Below, in pieces: positions 28,860 through 36,732 of a stretch of 37,894 nucleotides of DNA (position 1 is the first letter of the stretch; every line of letters begins with the position of its first letter). A program made the position numbers and the translations under genes. The notes under the pieces were generated by a model. That model was not told where the DNA came from, made no database searches, and was given only the letters and a program-made list of their open reading frames with translations. The DNA comes from Geothermobacter hydrogeniphilus (lineage in GTDB: Bacteria; Desulfobacterota; Desulfuromonadia; Desulfuromonadales; Geothermobacteraceae). Location: positions 1 through 37,894 of the forward strand of contig NZ_PPFX01000043.1 in assembly GCF_002898515.1 (NCBI RefSeq), written 5' to 3'.

Positions 28860-29741
28860 ATGTCGCATTTTTCCGGGTCCATGGTCGCCATCATCACCCC
28901 TTTCGGGGAAGACGGCCGATTTGATGAAGAGAGTTACCGCCAGCTGATCGAGTTCCAGATCGAGAACGGCACCGATGTCATCGTCCCCTGCGGGACGACC
29001 GGCGAATCGGCCACCCTCGGCTTTGAAGAGCACGACCGGGTCATCAAGACCTGTATCGACCAGGTCAAGGGACGCATCCCGGTGGTCGCCGGAACCGGCG
29101 CCAACAACACCGCCGAGGCGATTCACCTGTCGCAGAACGCCAAGGCCAACGGCGCCGACGGCCTGCTGCTGGTCTGCCCCTACTACAACAAACCCTCGCA
29201 GGAGGGAATCTTCCTGCACTACCGGAAGATTGCCGCCGAGGTCGCCCTGCCGCAGGTGCTCTACAATGTTCCCGGCCGCACCGGCATCAACATCGCCGCC
29301 GAGACCACCTGCCGTCTGGCCGAAATCGACAACATCGTCGCCATCAAAGAAGCTTCCGGCAGCATCACCCAGGCCAGCGAGATCATCGCCAACGCCGGTG
29401 ACAAGATCGACGTCATCTCCGGCGACGATTTTCTCACCTTCCCGCTGATGGCCTGCGGCGCGATCGGCGTCATCTCGGTGACCGCCAACATCGCCCCGGC
29501 CCAGGTCAAGCAGATGGTGGTCGCCGCTCAGGAAGGCAACTATGCCAGGGCCCGCGAGCTGCACCTCAAGCTGCTGGAGTTGCACCAGCTGATGTTCATC
29601 GAGGCCAACCCGGTGCCGGTCAAGACCTCGGCCAGCCTGATGGGCAAGTGCCGCGCCGACGTGCGGTTGCCGCTGTCGCCGCTGCAGCCGGGCAGCCTGG
29701 AGAAACTGCAGGCGGTACTGAAAAAGTACGCGCTGATCTGA
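28860..29741 (+). CDS. dapA: 4-hydroxy-tetrahydrodipicolinate synthase
   Basis: Condenses aspartate semialdehyde and pyruvate, the entry step of the DAP/lysine branch. The 293-residue TIM-barrel protein has IITPFGEDGRFDEESY, VIVPCGTTGESATLG, LYNVPGRTGINIAAET with the catalytic tyrosine, and the Schiff-base lysine K163 in VAIKEASGS. ATG 28860 sits behind GGAGGAGG; a longer in-frame start at 28788 would put this ribosome-binding site inside the gene and add an unconserved leader. Confidence 0.98.
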   Translation: MSHFSGSMVAIITPFGEDGRFDEESYRQLIEFQIENGTDVIVPCGTTGESATLGFEEHDRVIKTCIDQVKGRIPVVAGTGANNTAEAIHLSQNAKANGADGLLLVCPYYNKPSQEGIFLHYRKIAAEVALPQVLYNVPGRTGINIAAETTCRLAEIDNIVAIKEASGSITQASEIIANAGDKIDVISGDDFLTFPLMACGAIGVISVTANIAPAQVKQMVVAAQEGNYARARELHLKLLELHQLMFIEANPVPVKTSASLMGKCRADVRLPLSPLQPGSLEKLQAVLKKYALI

Positions 29742-29781
29742 ACAAGACGGAAAGGAAGATCGCCGCCAAGGCGCCAGGAAC

Positions 29782-29932
29782 GCCAAGAAAAGCTTTTTAA
29801 CGGAGAGCCGCAAAGAGGGAGAGGGCGCAGAGAAAACCAAAAGCAGTTTTTGGTTTTAAACCCAAAAGATTTTCTCTCCGTCTCTGCTCCTCTCCGCCTC
29901 TCCGTTAAATAGAGTTTTTGACCTTTTTGGCG
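29782..29932 (+). repeat. Long hairpin repeat before dapB (copy A of a direct pair)
   Basis: About 150 bp almost identical to 30865-31017, differing by a handful of changes. The element is an inverted array: purine-rich CGGAGAG/GAGAGGG-type units on the left and pyrimidine-rich TCTCCGC/CTCTCCG-type units on the right, with an inner stem AAAACCAAAA against TTTTTGGTTTT. Outer CCAAG and CTTGG-type arms extend into the flanks. A seven-base rhythm is visible in both arms. No gene is present in this 257-bp gap. Confidence 0.92.
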
Positions 29933-29998
29933 GCCTTGGCGTCTTGGCGGCAAAAAACTTCTGCGCATCTCACACCAGACTCTTCAAGGTTTTCAACT

Positions 29999-30802
29999 AT
30001 GACCAGAATAGCCGTTACCGGAGCCGCCGGCCGCATGGGCGGGCGGATCATCACCCTGGCGACCGAAAGTGATCAACTGCAGGTCGTCGGCGCCGTCGAG
30101 ATGGCCGGGCACCCGAAACTCGGCCAGGACGCCGGCCATGTCGCCGGCTGCGGCGAACTCGGCGTCCCCATCAGCGATTCCCTGGAAGAGGCGCTGACCG
30201 GAGCCGATCTATTGATCGATTTCACCTTTCCGCAGGTGACCCTGGCCAATGCCGCGGTCTGCGCCCGGATCGGCAAAGCGATGGTGGTCGGCTCGACCGG
30301 CTTTACCCCCGAAGAGCGTGAACATCTGCAGGCCTTTGCCGAACAGGTTCCGGTCGTCTTCGCCCCCAACATGAGCGTCGGCGTCAACGTCTGCTTCAAG
30401 CTGCTCAAGGACATCGCCCAAACCCTCGGCGAAGGCTTCGATGTCGAAATCGTAGAGCTGCATCACAACAAGAAGAAAGACTCCCCCTCCGGAACCGCGG
30501 TGCGCATGGGCGAGATCGTCGCCGAAGCCCTCGGGCGCGACTACAACCAGGTCGCCAACTACCACCGCGAAGGGATGTGCGGCGAACGGACCACCGAAGA
30601 GATCGGCATGCAGACGGTCCGCGGCGGCGATATCGTCGGCGAGCACACCGTCTACTTTATCGGCATGGGCGAACGCATCGAACTGACCCACCGCGCCATG
30701 AACCGCGACATGTTCGCCCGCGGCGCCATCCGCGCCGCCGCCTGGCTGGGCGGCAAACCGGCCGGGATGTACGATATGCAGGCGGTACTGGGGCTGGGCT
30801 AG
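29999..30802 (+). CDS. dapB: 4-hydroxy-tetrahydrodipicolinate reductase
   Basis: NAD(P)H-dependent reductase giving tetrahydrodipicolinate, the substrate of DapL. The 267-residue product has the Rossmann start TRIAVTGAAGRMGGRII, DLLIDFTFPQ, VVGSTGFTPEE, NMSVGVNVCFKLL and the catalytic/substrate loop ELHHNKKKDSPSGTA. ATG 29999 has AAGG upstream; the in-frame start at 29918 lies in the hairpin repeat and was rejected. The gene is bracketed by two nearly identical copies of a 150-bp hairpin repeat in direct orientation. Confidence 0.98.
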   Translation: MTRIAVTGAAGRMGGRIITLATESDQLQVVGAVEMAGHPKLGQDAGHVAGCGELGVPISDSLEEALTGADLLIDFTFPQVTLANAAVCARIGKAMVVGSTGFTPEEREHLQAFAEQVPVVFAPNMSVGVNVCFKLLKDIAQTLGEGFDVEIVELHHNKKKDSPSGTAVRMGEIVAEALGRDYNQVANYHREGMCGERTTEEIGMQTVRGGDIVGEHTVYFIGMGERIELTHRAMNRDMFARGAIRAAAWLGGKPAGMYDMQAVLGLG

Positions 30803-30864
30803 CACCCCCTTGCGGTAAACCACGGAAACGGTAAGACACGGAAACCATTTTGGGCCGCCAAGCC

Positions 30865-31017
30865 GCCAAGAAAAGCTTTTTTAACGGAGAGCCGCAGAGA
30901 GGGAGAGGGCGCAGAGAAAACCAAAAGCAGTTTTTGGTTTTAAACCCAAAAGATTTTCTCTCCGTCTCTGCTCCTCTCCGCCTCTCCGTTAAATAGAGTT
31001 TTTGACCTTCTTGGCGG
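30865..31017 (+). repeat. Long hairpin repeat after dapB (copy B of a direct pair)
   Basis: Near-perfect copy of 29782-29932, about 1.08 kb downstream in the same orientation. Differences seen include one extra T in the left T-run, a single G/A change in the purine arm and C/T in GACCTTCTTGG. The closing arms CCGCCAAG and CTTGGCGG are better preserved than in copy A. The remaining gap from 30803 to 31088 holds only short ACGGAAAC-type repeats and the dapL ribosome-binding site. Confidence 0.92.
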
Positions 31018-31088
31018 TCTTGACGACTTGGCGGCAGACCGTTTCCTTTTCTCCGCATTGAATAATCATTAAAAAGGAGTTTTTCCGA

Positions 31089-32324
31089 ATGGCCAGAATC
31101 AACGATAACTATTTGAAACTCCAGGCCGGCTACCTCTTTCCCGAGATCGGTCGCCGGGTTTCCGAATTTACCGCCGCCAACCCGGATGCCGACGTTATCC
31201 GGCTCGGCATCGGCGATGTCACCAGGCCGCTGGTCCCGGCGGTGGTCAAGGCTTTTCACGAGGGCGTGGATGAGATGGCCCGGGACGAAACCTTTCATGG
31301 TTACGGCCCCGAGCAGGGTTACGACTGGCTGTCGCAGATCATTATCGACAAGGCCTACAAACCACTCGGCGTTGAACTGAAACCATCCGAAGTGTTCATC
31401 TCCGACGGCTCCAAGTGCGACAGTGCCAACATCCTCGACATTTTTGATCTTTCCAACAAGGTCGCCATCGGTGATCCGGTCTATCCGGTCTACAACGACA
31501 CCAACGTCATGGTCGGTCGCAGTGGAAACATGAATGAGCAGGGCTACTACGAGGGCATCATCTACATGCCCTGCACCGAGGAAAATGGATTCACTCCGCA
31601 GTTCCCGAACGAAAAAGTCGATCTGGTCTACCTCTGCTTCCCGAACAACCCGACCGGCACCGTGGCAACCCGGGAGCAACTCAAAGGCTGGGTCGACTAC
31701 GCCCTGGAAAACGATGCGGTGATCCTGTTCGACGCCGCCTACGAGGCCTTTATCACCGAGGATGACATTCCCCATTCGATCTACCAGATCGAAGGCGCTG
31801 AAAAATGCGCCATCGAGTTCCGCTCCTTTTCCAAAACCGCCGGTTTCACCGGGGTGCGCTGCGGCCTGACCGTGGTTCCCGAAGCATTGACCGGCACCAC
31901 CGCCGGTGGCGAACGCACCAGCTTCAATCAGCTCTGGAACCGCCGCCAGTGCACCAAGTTCAACGGCGTCTCCTACCCAGTGCAGAAGGCCGCCGCCGCA
32001 GTCTACTCGGAAGAGGGCTGGGCCCAGGTGAAAGAGGTGATCGACTATTACATGGAGAACGCCCGGATCATCCGCGAAGGGCTCACCGCCGCCGGCATCC
32101 AGTGTTACGGCGGGGTCAACGCCCCCTACATCTGGTTGAAGTCACCTCAGGGAATGAGCAGCTGGGATTTCTTCGACAAGCTGCTGCACGAATGCTTTGT
32201 TGTCGGCACCCCGGGCAGCGGCTTCGGTCCCTCCGGAGAGGGCTACTTCCGCCTCAGCGCCTTCGGTGAGCGGAACAACGTTGAAACCGCGGTCCGGCGC
32301 ATCCGGGAGAAGTGGGGGAAATAG
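31089..32324 (+). CDS. dapL: LL-diaminopimelate aminotransferase
   Basis: PLP enzyme converting tetrahydrodipicolinate directly to LL-DAP with glutamate, bypassing the succinylase steps (DapC/D/E). The 411-residue product is full length: [66 protein letters not shown] and the PLP lysine K249 in [19 protein letters not shown] 31089 has AAAAAGGAG upstream. Together with dapA and dapB this makes the DAP branch up to LL-DAP except for the earlier aspartate steps. An intrinsic terminator follows 18 bp after the stop. Confidence 0.98.
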   Translation: MARINDNYLKLQAGYLFPEIGRRVSEFTAANPDADVIRLGIGDVTRPLVPAVVKAFHEGVDEMARDETFHGYGPEQGYDWLSQIIIDKAYKPLGVELKPSEVFISDGSKCDSANILDIFDLSNKVAIGDPVYPVYNDTNVMVGRSGNMNEQGYYEGIIYMPCTEENGFTPQFPNEKVDLVYLCFPNNPTGTVATREQLKGWVDYALENDAVILFDAAYEAFITEDDIPHSIYQIEGAEKCAIEFRSFSKTAGFTGVRCGLTVVPEALTGTTAGGERTSFNQLWNRRQCTKFNGVSYPVQKAAAAVYSEEGWAQVKEVIDYYMENARIIREGLTAAGIQCYGGVNAPYIWLKSPQGMSSWDFFDKLLHECFVVGTPGSGFGPSGEGYFRLSAFGERNNVETAVRRIREKWGK

Positions 32325-32342
32325 CGGAGACGGAACCATACC

Positions 32343-32372
32343 GGGCGGCCGAAAAGGCCGCCCTTCTTTTTT
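32343..32372 (+). terminator. Intrinsic terminator after dapL
   Basis: GGGCGGCC (32343-32350), loop GAAAA, GGCCGCCC (32356-32363), then TTCTTTTTT. The eight-bp all-GC stem with a T-run is a textbook rho-independent terminator and ends the long arg/dap run. Confidence 0.95.
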
Positions 32373-32397
32373 CCCCCTCCGAATCCGCTATACTTAC

Positions 32398-32560
32398 CCT
32401 GAATCAATGAATTCCTTGTCGGCGGACAGCACAAGTCATTGACCTGCCTGAGCTTCCCAAAAATCACCAGCGAACCTGTGGGTGCGCTTCAGATTTTTGA
32501 AAATCCCATTCAGGCCAAGCACTTGCACTTTCCATCCAACAGGAACTCACAGATTCAGGT
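32398..32560 (-). repeat. Full-length palindromic element, family 1, copy 2 (reverse orientation)
   Basis: Reverse-complement copy of 26440-26603, starting 25 bp after the dapL terminator. Ends are CCTGAATCA and GATTCAGG, so the terminal inverted repeats are slightly eroded. Inside, TTGTCGGCGGACAGCACAAG, CTTCCCAAAAATCACCAGCG and CACTTTCCATCCAACAGG match the other copies. It fills most of the gap before the antiporter gene. Confidence 0.9.
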
Positions 32561-32651
32561 TGCCCTGAACACTCCATGACCGTTGTTGCATGGTGGCATG
32601 GTGGCATAACCGCACCGCAACAGCCATTTCCTCCTCGCTCCGGGATACGTC

Positions 32652-34625
32652 ATGACCACCATCTCCCTGCAAGATATCCTGATCCTGCTCGGCCTGGCCC
32701 TGGCGATCGCCTTTCTCTGCCGCCTGATCAAACTTTCGCCGATCATCGGCTACCTGGTAACCGGGTTGCTGGTGGGTCCTTACGGCTTTCACCTGATCAG
32801 GGGCATCGACGATGTCGAGATGATGGCCGATATCGGGGTGATCATGCTGCTGTTCACCATCGGCCTGGAGTTCTCGGTCAGCCGAATTCTACGCCTGAAA
32901 GGACTGCTGCTGAAATGCGGCTCCACCCAGGTGATTCTGACCGGTCTGCTGATCTGCGGACTGGCCGTCATGGCCGGGCTGCCGGTGCAGACCGCGGCGG
33001 TGCTGGGAATGGCCCTGGCACTCTCCTCGACCGCCATTGTCCTCAAGCTGCTGCTGGAGAAAGGCGAGCTCGATTCCGCCCATGGCCGGATCGCCCTCGC
33101 CGTACTGCTGTTCCAGGACCTGAGCGTGATCTTTTTCCTGGTCGCGCTTCCCCTGTTGGGAGGACAGGCCCGGGAATTCACCCTGCTCGGCGCCGCCGGA
33201 GCGCTCGGCCTGCTGGCCGGGCTGTTCGTTTTCTCCCGCTACCTGCTGCAACCGCTGCTGATCGGCGTGCTGCGCACCAGGGCCCCGGAGCTGTTCCGGC
33301 TGACCATCCTCTTCCTGGTTTTGGGAACGGCCTGGATCACCCACCTGGCCGGGCTTTCCCTGGCCCTGGGAGCCTTTCTGGCCGGGCTGGCCCTGGCCGA
33401 GTCGGACTACTCACACCAGGCGCTGGCCGACATCATCCCCTTTCGGGATACCTTCCTGGCGATCTTCTTCATCTCCATGGGAATGCTGGTCAATGTCCGC
33501 AGCCTGAGCGATGACGGTCCGCTGATCCTCGGCCTTTTCCTGCTGCTCTGTCTGCTCAAGGCTCTCACCGCCACCCTGGCCGCGCTCTGGGCGCGATTTC
33601 CGCTGCGCATTTCGCTGCTTTCCGGGCTGATCCTGTTCCAGGTGGGGGAGTTCTCCTTCATCCTGCTCAAACAGGCCAGGTCCCTGTATCTGATCCCCGA
33701 ACACAGCTACCAGATCACCCTGTTCGTCATCACCCTGTCGATGATGACCACGCCGTTGCTCTTCTCACGCGCCGGGGTCATCGCCAAACGACTGGCGGGC
33801 ATGCTGGGCGGCCGCAAGGAGTCCTGGAGTGACACGGAGGAGGAACAGACCGCCAACCTGCAGGGGCATGTGGTCATCGCCGGCTACGGTCTGGCGGGGC
33901 GCAACGTGGCCCGGGTGCTCAGGGAAATGCAGATTCCCTACATCCACATCGAAATGAACGGTGAAATCGTCCGCCGCGCCCGCGATCGGGGAGAGTTCAT
34001 CGTCTACGGCGACGCCACGTCACGCACGGTGCTGGAACGGGTCGGTACCGGCCGGGCCCGGGCCCTGGTGCTGGCGATCAATGACCCGTCCGCACTGGCC
34101 GGCACCATTCAGGCCGCCCGGGAAATCAACGACCGGCTCTACATCCTGGTGCGGACCCGCTTCGTCCTCGATCTCGACCGGCTCTACGAATTCGGCGCCG
34201 ACGAGGTGATCCCCGATGAATTCGAGGCCAGCCTGCAGATGGCGGCCTGCCTGCTGCGCAGCTTTGCCATTCCCGAAGGCAAGACCCTCAAGCTGATCGC
34301 CTCCCTGCGCCTGGAACACTACGGCGGCCTGCGTGAACCGACCGTCCCGCCGGCCGACCTGGCCGGCTATCTCAGCGTGCTTGAAGGCGGCCGGATCGAG
34401 TTCCGCCCCCTCCCCGAACGTTCCCCCTGCATGGGGCGCACCCTGGCGGAACTGCAGTTTCGCGCCCGCACCGGGACCATGGTGGTCGGCGTGGTGCGCG
34501 AGGAACGGATTCTCTACAATCCGACCGCCGAATTCTGCCTGGAAGAGGGCGACACCCTGATGCTGCTCGGTTCAAGTGAAGATCTCGACCGGGCCGGCAG
34601 CCTGCTGCGCGGGGAACTTCCCTGA
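32652..34625 (+). CDS. Kef-type monovalent cation/proton antiporter (CPA2) with RCK domains
   Basis: 657-residue inner-membrane protein. Twelve to thirteen hydrophobic segments fill residues 1-385 (KLSPIIGYLVTGLLVGPYG, IGVIMLLFTIGLEFS, ALALSSTAIVLKLLLEKGE, LFQDLSVIFFLVALP), the CPA2 exchanger fold. A TrkA-N/RCK Rossmann domain follows with nucleotide loop G411-Y-G-L-A-G and GDATSRTVLERVG, then a TrkA-C domain at about 565-655 ending in EEGDTLMLLGSSEDL. It resembles KefB/KefC and YbaL. Potassium or sodium efflux gated by a nucleotide or thiol is likely, but no KefF/KefG partner is adjacent. It has its own transcription unit after the dapL terminator; the ribosome-binding site is weak. Confidence 0.92.
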   Translation: MTTISLQDILILLGLALAIAFLCRLIKLSPIIGYLVTGLLVGPYGFHLIRGIDDVEMMADIGVIMLLFTIGLEFSVSRILRLKGLLLKCGSTQVILTGLLICGLAVMAGLPVQTAAVLGMALALSSTAIVLKLLLEKGELDSAHGRIALAVLLFQDLSVIFFLVALPLLGGQAREFTLLGAAGALGLLAGLFVFSRYLLQPLLIGVLRTRAPELFRLTILFLVLGTAWITHLAGLSLALGAFLAGLALAESDYSHQALADIIPFRDTFLAIFFISMGMLVNVRSLSDDGPLILGLFLLLCLLKALTATLAALWARFPLRISLLSGLILFQVGEFSFILLKQARSLYLIPEHSYQITLFVITLSMMTTPLLFSRAGVIAKRLAGMLGGRKESWSDTEEEQTANLQGHVVIAGYGLAGRNVARVLREMQIPYIHIEMNGEIVRRARDRGEFIVYGDATSRTVLERVGTGRARALVLAINDPSALAGTIQAAREINDRLYILVRTRFVLDLDRLYEFGADEVIPDEFEASLQMAACLLRSFAIPEGKTLKLIASLRLEHYGGLREPTVPPADLAGYLSVLEGGRIEFRPLPERSPCMGRTLAELQFRARTGTMVVGVVREERILYNPTAEFCLEEGDTLMLLGSSEDLDRAGSLLRGELP

Positions 34626-34655
34626 TTCCGGGCAACGCTTCCCCGGCAAGGCTGC

Positions 34656-34688
34656 AAAAAACGCGGCCACCGGATGAGCAGTGGCCGC
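34656..34688 (-). terminator. Intrinsic terminator of the porin gene
   Basis: Read on the minus strand: GCGGCCAC (34688-34681), a ten-base loop, GTGGCCGC (34670-34663), then G and six T (to 34656). It lies 36 bp beyond the porin stop codon and 31 bp beyond the convergent antiporter gene. On the plus strand there is no T-run after the stem, so it acts mainly for the porin. Confidence 0.85.
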
Positions 34689-34723
34689 GACAAACAGGTT
34701 GAAGACTTGATCCACCGCCCCGA

Positions 34724-36106
34724 CTAGAACTTCAGGTTCATCTGTACATAGGCGAAATCGGCATCGGCCGCCTCGGTCTTGGCGTTCTCGACCGCATCAC
34801 CGACGAAAAAGTGCGCGTAGGCCGCCTCGAAAGTCAGCACCTGATTGTACTTGTAGGTCGCGACCAGGTCGATCTCCTGGCCGACCTCGCTCTCGCCATT
34901 GGCGGCGCCGGCGCCAAAGATGGTCCCGCCTCCGGCATGGTAAAGGGCGTCCTCCTCTTCGGCCAGTTCGAAATACCAGAAGTGCAGTTTGGTCTTCAGC
35001 TTGGCGTTGATCTGGCTGTCCAACTTGAGCGCGTAGTTGCGGGCGTTGCTCCAGCCGATCCGGTCCATGTAGCCATAGTGCAGGTGATTGGTCGGGAACA
35101 GGTTGCTGAAGGTGTTGAAATCGCCGTCGGTCGGATCGTCGTCGCCGCTGGCCCAGTTGGCCTCGACGCTCAGGCGGGATTTCCGGAACAGCGGCAGGAC
35201 GTAACCGAGTTCGCCGTGCAGGGCGAAGGCGCTGATGTCGAGACCGGCCCCGTCGCCGAACTGGTAGGCACCCTCGAAGCCGTAATCCAGTCCGGCCAGG
35301 GGCGGAACCGGCCCCTTCAGGCGGGTACCGGCGGTCCACAACTCGATATTTTCAGTTCCCGCGGTGAGCGGCGTCCCGGCGCCGATCCCCCGGGTCGGAA
35401 CCACAGTGGGCGAGTTGTCCTCCATGTAGAGCAGGTAGAAATCGGCCACCTGTTTGCCGGGTGTCCACATGGCGTAGGCGCCGTAAAAGTTCTGGTCCTC
35501 GTCAGCACCGGCGGTCGCATTGCCGGAAACCAGGGTCGGGGAGAAGGGCTTGATCGACTCCTGCTCGCCGACCGCGTTGTCCAGTTCGGCGACCTTGGTC
35601 GCGAACAGATCGAGTTGCAGGTTGTCCGCCAGATGGATCATGGCCCTGGCGCCATCGAAGGAACGTCCCACGTTGTTCCAATCGAAGGCGCCGATCAGCC
35701 GCTGATCGCCGTACACCAGGGTCTGCCGACCAACCCGCAGGGTCAGGGGCAACCCGGCGAACTTCAGGATATCGACATAGCCCTGGCGCAGGTCCAGGCT
35801 CTGCCCGTTGTCGGCCTCGTTCTGGTTGGCGCCGAAGATGCGCGAATCCTGGATCTGAATAAAGGCTTTGACATCATCCGTAACATCCATGCCGATATTC
35901 AACCGGGTTCTCAGCAGGGTGAAATCGGAGCTGTTGGGCGTGGCGCCATCAAAATCATGATTGTAGCGGTTTTCATAGCGGGTCCGCACGGCGGCCCCGA
36001 GGGTGATCTTTTTCGCCTTGGTCACAACCTCACCAAACTCAACAGCGGCGGCGACCTGTGGCAGGGCCAGCAATAACATGACAAACAGGCAGATTCCTCG
36101 TTTCAT
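34724..36106 (-). CDS. Outer-membrane beta-barrel porin (alginate-export-like family)
   Basis: 460-residue secreted protein. The signal peptide is about residues 1-21 (MKRGICLFVMLLLALPQVAAA), cleaved at an A-x-A site. The mature part alternates polar and hydrophobic residues in strands such as LGAAVRTRYENRYNHDF, LLRTRLNIGMDVTDDVKAFIQIQDSRIFG, LTLRVGRQTLVYGDQRLIG and ALKLDSQINAKLKTKLHFWYFE, and ends in QMNLKF with the terminal phenylalanine of outer-membrane barrels. The pattern RVGRQ..YGDQRLIG..W is typical of alginate_exp-like porins. The substrate is unknown. The start was set at ATG 36106, which has GGAGGAAAAAGGA upstream; the ATG five codons earlier has none. It is transcribed towards the antiporter gene, and its leader has several regulatory-looking elements. 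Confidence 0.88.
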   Translation of the reverse strand: MKRGICLFVMLLLALPQVAAAVEFGEVVTKAKKITLGAAVRTRYENRYNHDFDGATPNSSDFTLLRTRLNIGMDVTDDVKAFIQIQDSRIFGANQNEADNGQSLDLRQGYVDILKFAGLPLTLRVGRQTLVYGDQRLIGAFDWNNVGRSFDGARAMIHLADNLQLDLFATKVAELDNAVGEQESIKPFSPTLVSGNATAGADEDQNFYGAYAMWTPGKQVADFYLLYMEDNSPTVVPTRGIGAGTPLTAGTENIELWTAGTRLKGPVPPLAGLDYGFEGAYQFGDGAGLDISAFALHGELGYVLPLFRKSRLSVEANWASGDDDPTDGDFNTFSNLFPTNHLHYGYMDRIGWSNARNYALKLDSQINAKLKTKLHFWYFELAEEEDALYHAGGGTIFGAGAANGESEVGQEIDLVATYKYNQVLTFEAAYAHFFVGDAVENAKTEAADADFAYVQMNLKF

Positions 36107-36160
36107 TCCTTTTTCCTCCATCTCTAGTGGTCATTCCGGGGTGACACATTGCCCCATGTT

Positions 36161-36196
36161 TCACCAAAAAAAACCGGCCGGTGCCGGCATGGACAC
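36161..36196 (-). CDS. Possible 11-codon leader peptide upstream of the porin
   Basis: On the minus strand AAAGGAGGTG (36212-36203), a perfect complement to the 16S rRNA 3' end, is followed at good distance by GTG (36196-36194), with an in-frame ATG at 36190. Translation would give MSMPAPAGFFW and stop at TGA (36163-36161). The peptide spans the small terminator hairpin at 36166-36187, so translation could prevent that hairpin from forming. No coding conservation can be tested here; the strength of the Shine-Dalgarno sequence is the main argument. Confidence 0.35.
   Translation of the reverse strand: MSMPAPAGFFW
36166..36187 (-). terminator. Small intrinsic terminator or attenuator in the porin leader
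   Basis: Minus-strand CCGGC (36187-36183), loop ACCG, GCCGG (36178-36174), then eight T (36173-36166). The stem is short but all GC and the T-run is perfect. It lies between the putative promoter and the porin ATG 60 bp further on, the position of an attenuator. Confidence 0.5.
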
Positions 36197-36212
36197 CAAA
36201 AACACCTCCTTT

Positions 36213-36230
36213 CCCCCCCCCAAAAAAAAA
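36213..36230. repeat. C9A9 homopolymer tract in the porin leader
   Basis: Nine C followed by nine A on the plus strand, reading T9G9 in the direction of the porin. Such tracts slip during replication and transcription. It lies right next to the transcription start predicted from the FNR-like box and just before the perfect Shine-Dalgarno sequence. Confidence 0.9.
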
Positions 36231-36266
36231 TTTAGAGAAGACTAACGTTGCTTCACTCTGCAGACC

Positions 36267-36280
36267 TTGACCTGGATCAA
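36267..36280. promoter_or_regulatory. FNR/CRP-type operator upstream of the porin
   Basis: TTGACCTGGATCAA matches the FNR-family palindrome TTGAT-N4-ATCAA with a single difference. On the minus strand a weak -10, TAGTCT (36244-36239), would give a start near 36232, placing the box centre (36273.5) at about -41.5, the class II activator position. Control of the porin by an FNR/DNR-like regulator under oxygen-limited conditions is therefore plausible. No plus-strand gene lies close downstream of it. Confidence 0.6.
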
Positions 36281-36405
36281 AATTCCGCACGGTCATTCAC
36301 GACGCAGGGTGTTCTGGTACGAGCACCCCTTCGAGGTAACGGGCCGGGAGGTCGGGAACTGCCTGTCAGAATCGGGAGGGGGAGAAAAAACGGCGAAGAA
36401 GAAAT

Positions 36406-36732
36406 TCAGGAAGCAACGTTGCGGGAACAGGTCCGCGTCGTTTTCAGCCGACGCGCGAACCAGCCGATCAACTGATCGGCGGGGGCGGCGACCGCCGGGG
36501 TCAGGCTCTCCCCCAGTTGCATACAGCCCGCCTGGATGCCAAGACAGCGGCAACGGACCGGATATCCAGCCTCGATCCAATCGATCAGCGCCGACAATGG
36601 CAATCGATGGCTGCTCAGCGAGCGGTCAATCAGTTCAGAAGGCTCAATACGCCGCAGTTCTCCGGGCCGGCCACCGAAATCAGCGGCATCCAGAAAAACG
36701 ATCTGCCGGGGACGGTGGATCGCGGCGAAGTC
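36406..36732 (-). pseudogene. 3' remnant of a [NiFe]-hydrogenase maturation protease gene
   Basis: In one minus-strand frame the sequence reads DFAAIHRPRQIVFLDAADFGG, then PGELRRIEPSELIDRSLSSH, RLPLSALIDWIEAG and LGIQAGCMQLGESLTPAV, clearly the central and C-terminal part of a HycI/HybD-type endopeptidase that trims the hydrogenase large subunit. The metal-binding Asp (DAAD) and His (SSHRLPL) are kept, but the whole N-terminal third with the GNxxxxDDG-type motif and its acidic ligand is missing. Upstream the frame runs antisensibly through the beta-subunit gene in another frame. An internal ATG (36753-36751) could allow translation of a 115-residue fragment, which would lack a ligand and is probably inactive. 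Confidence 0.8.

Noticed and set aside
34811-36076. 421-codon plus-strand open frame opposite the porin
   Set aside because: The minus strand has a signal peptide, a strong ribosome-binding site, a barrel pattern and a terminal Phe; the plus frame has none of these.
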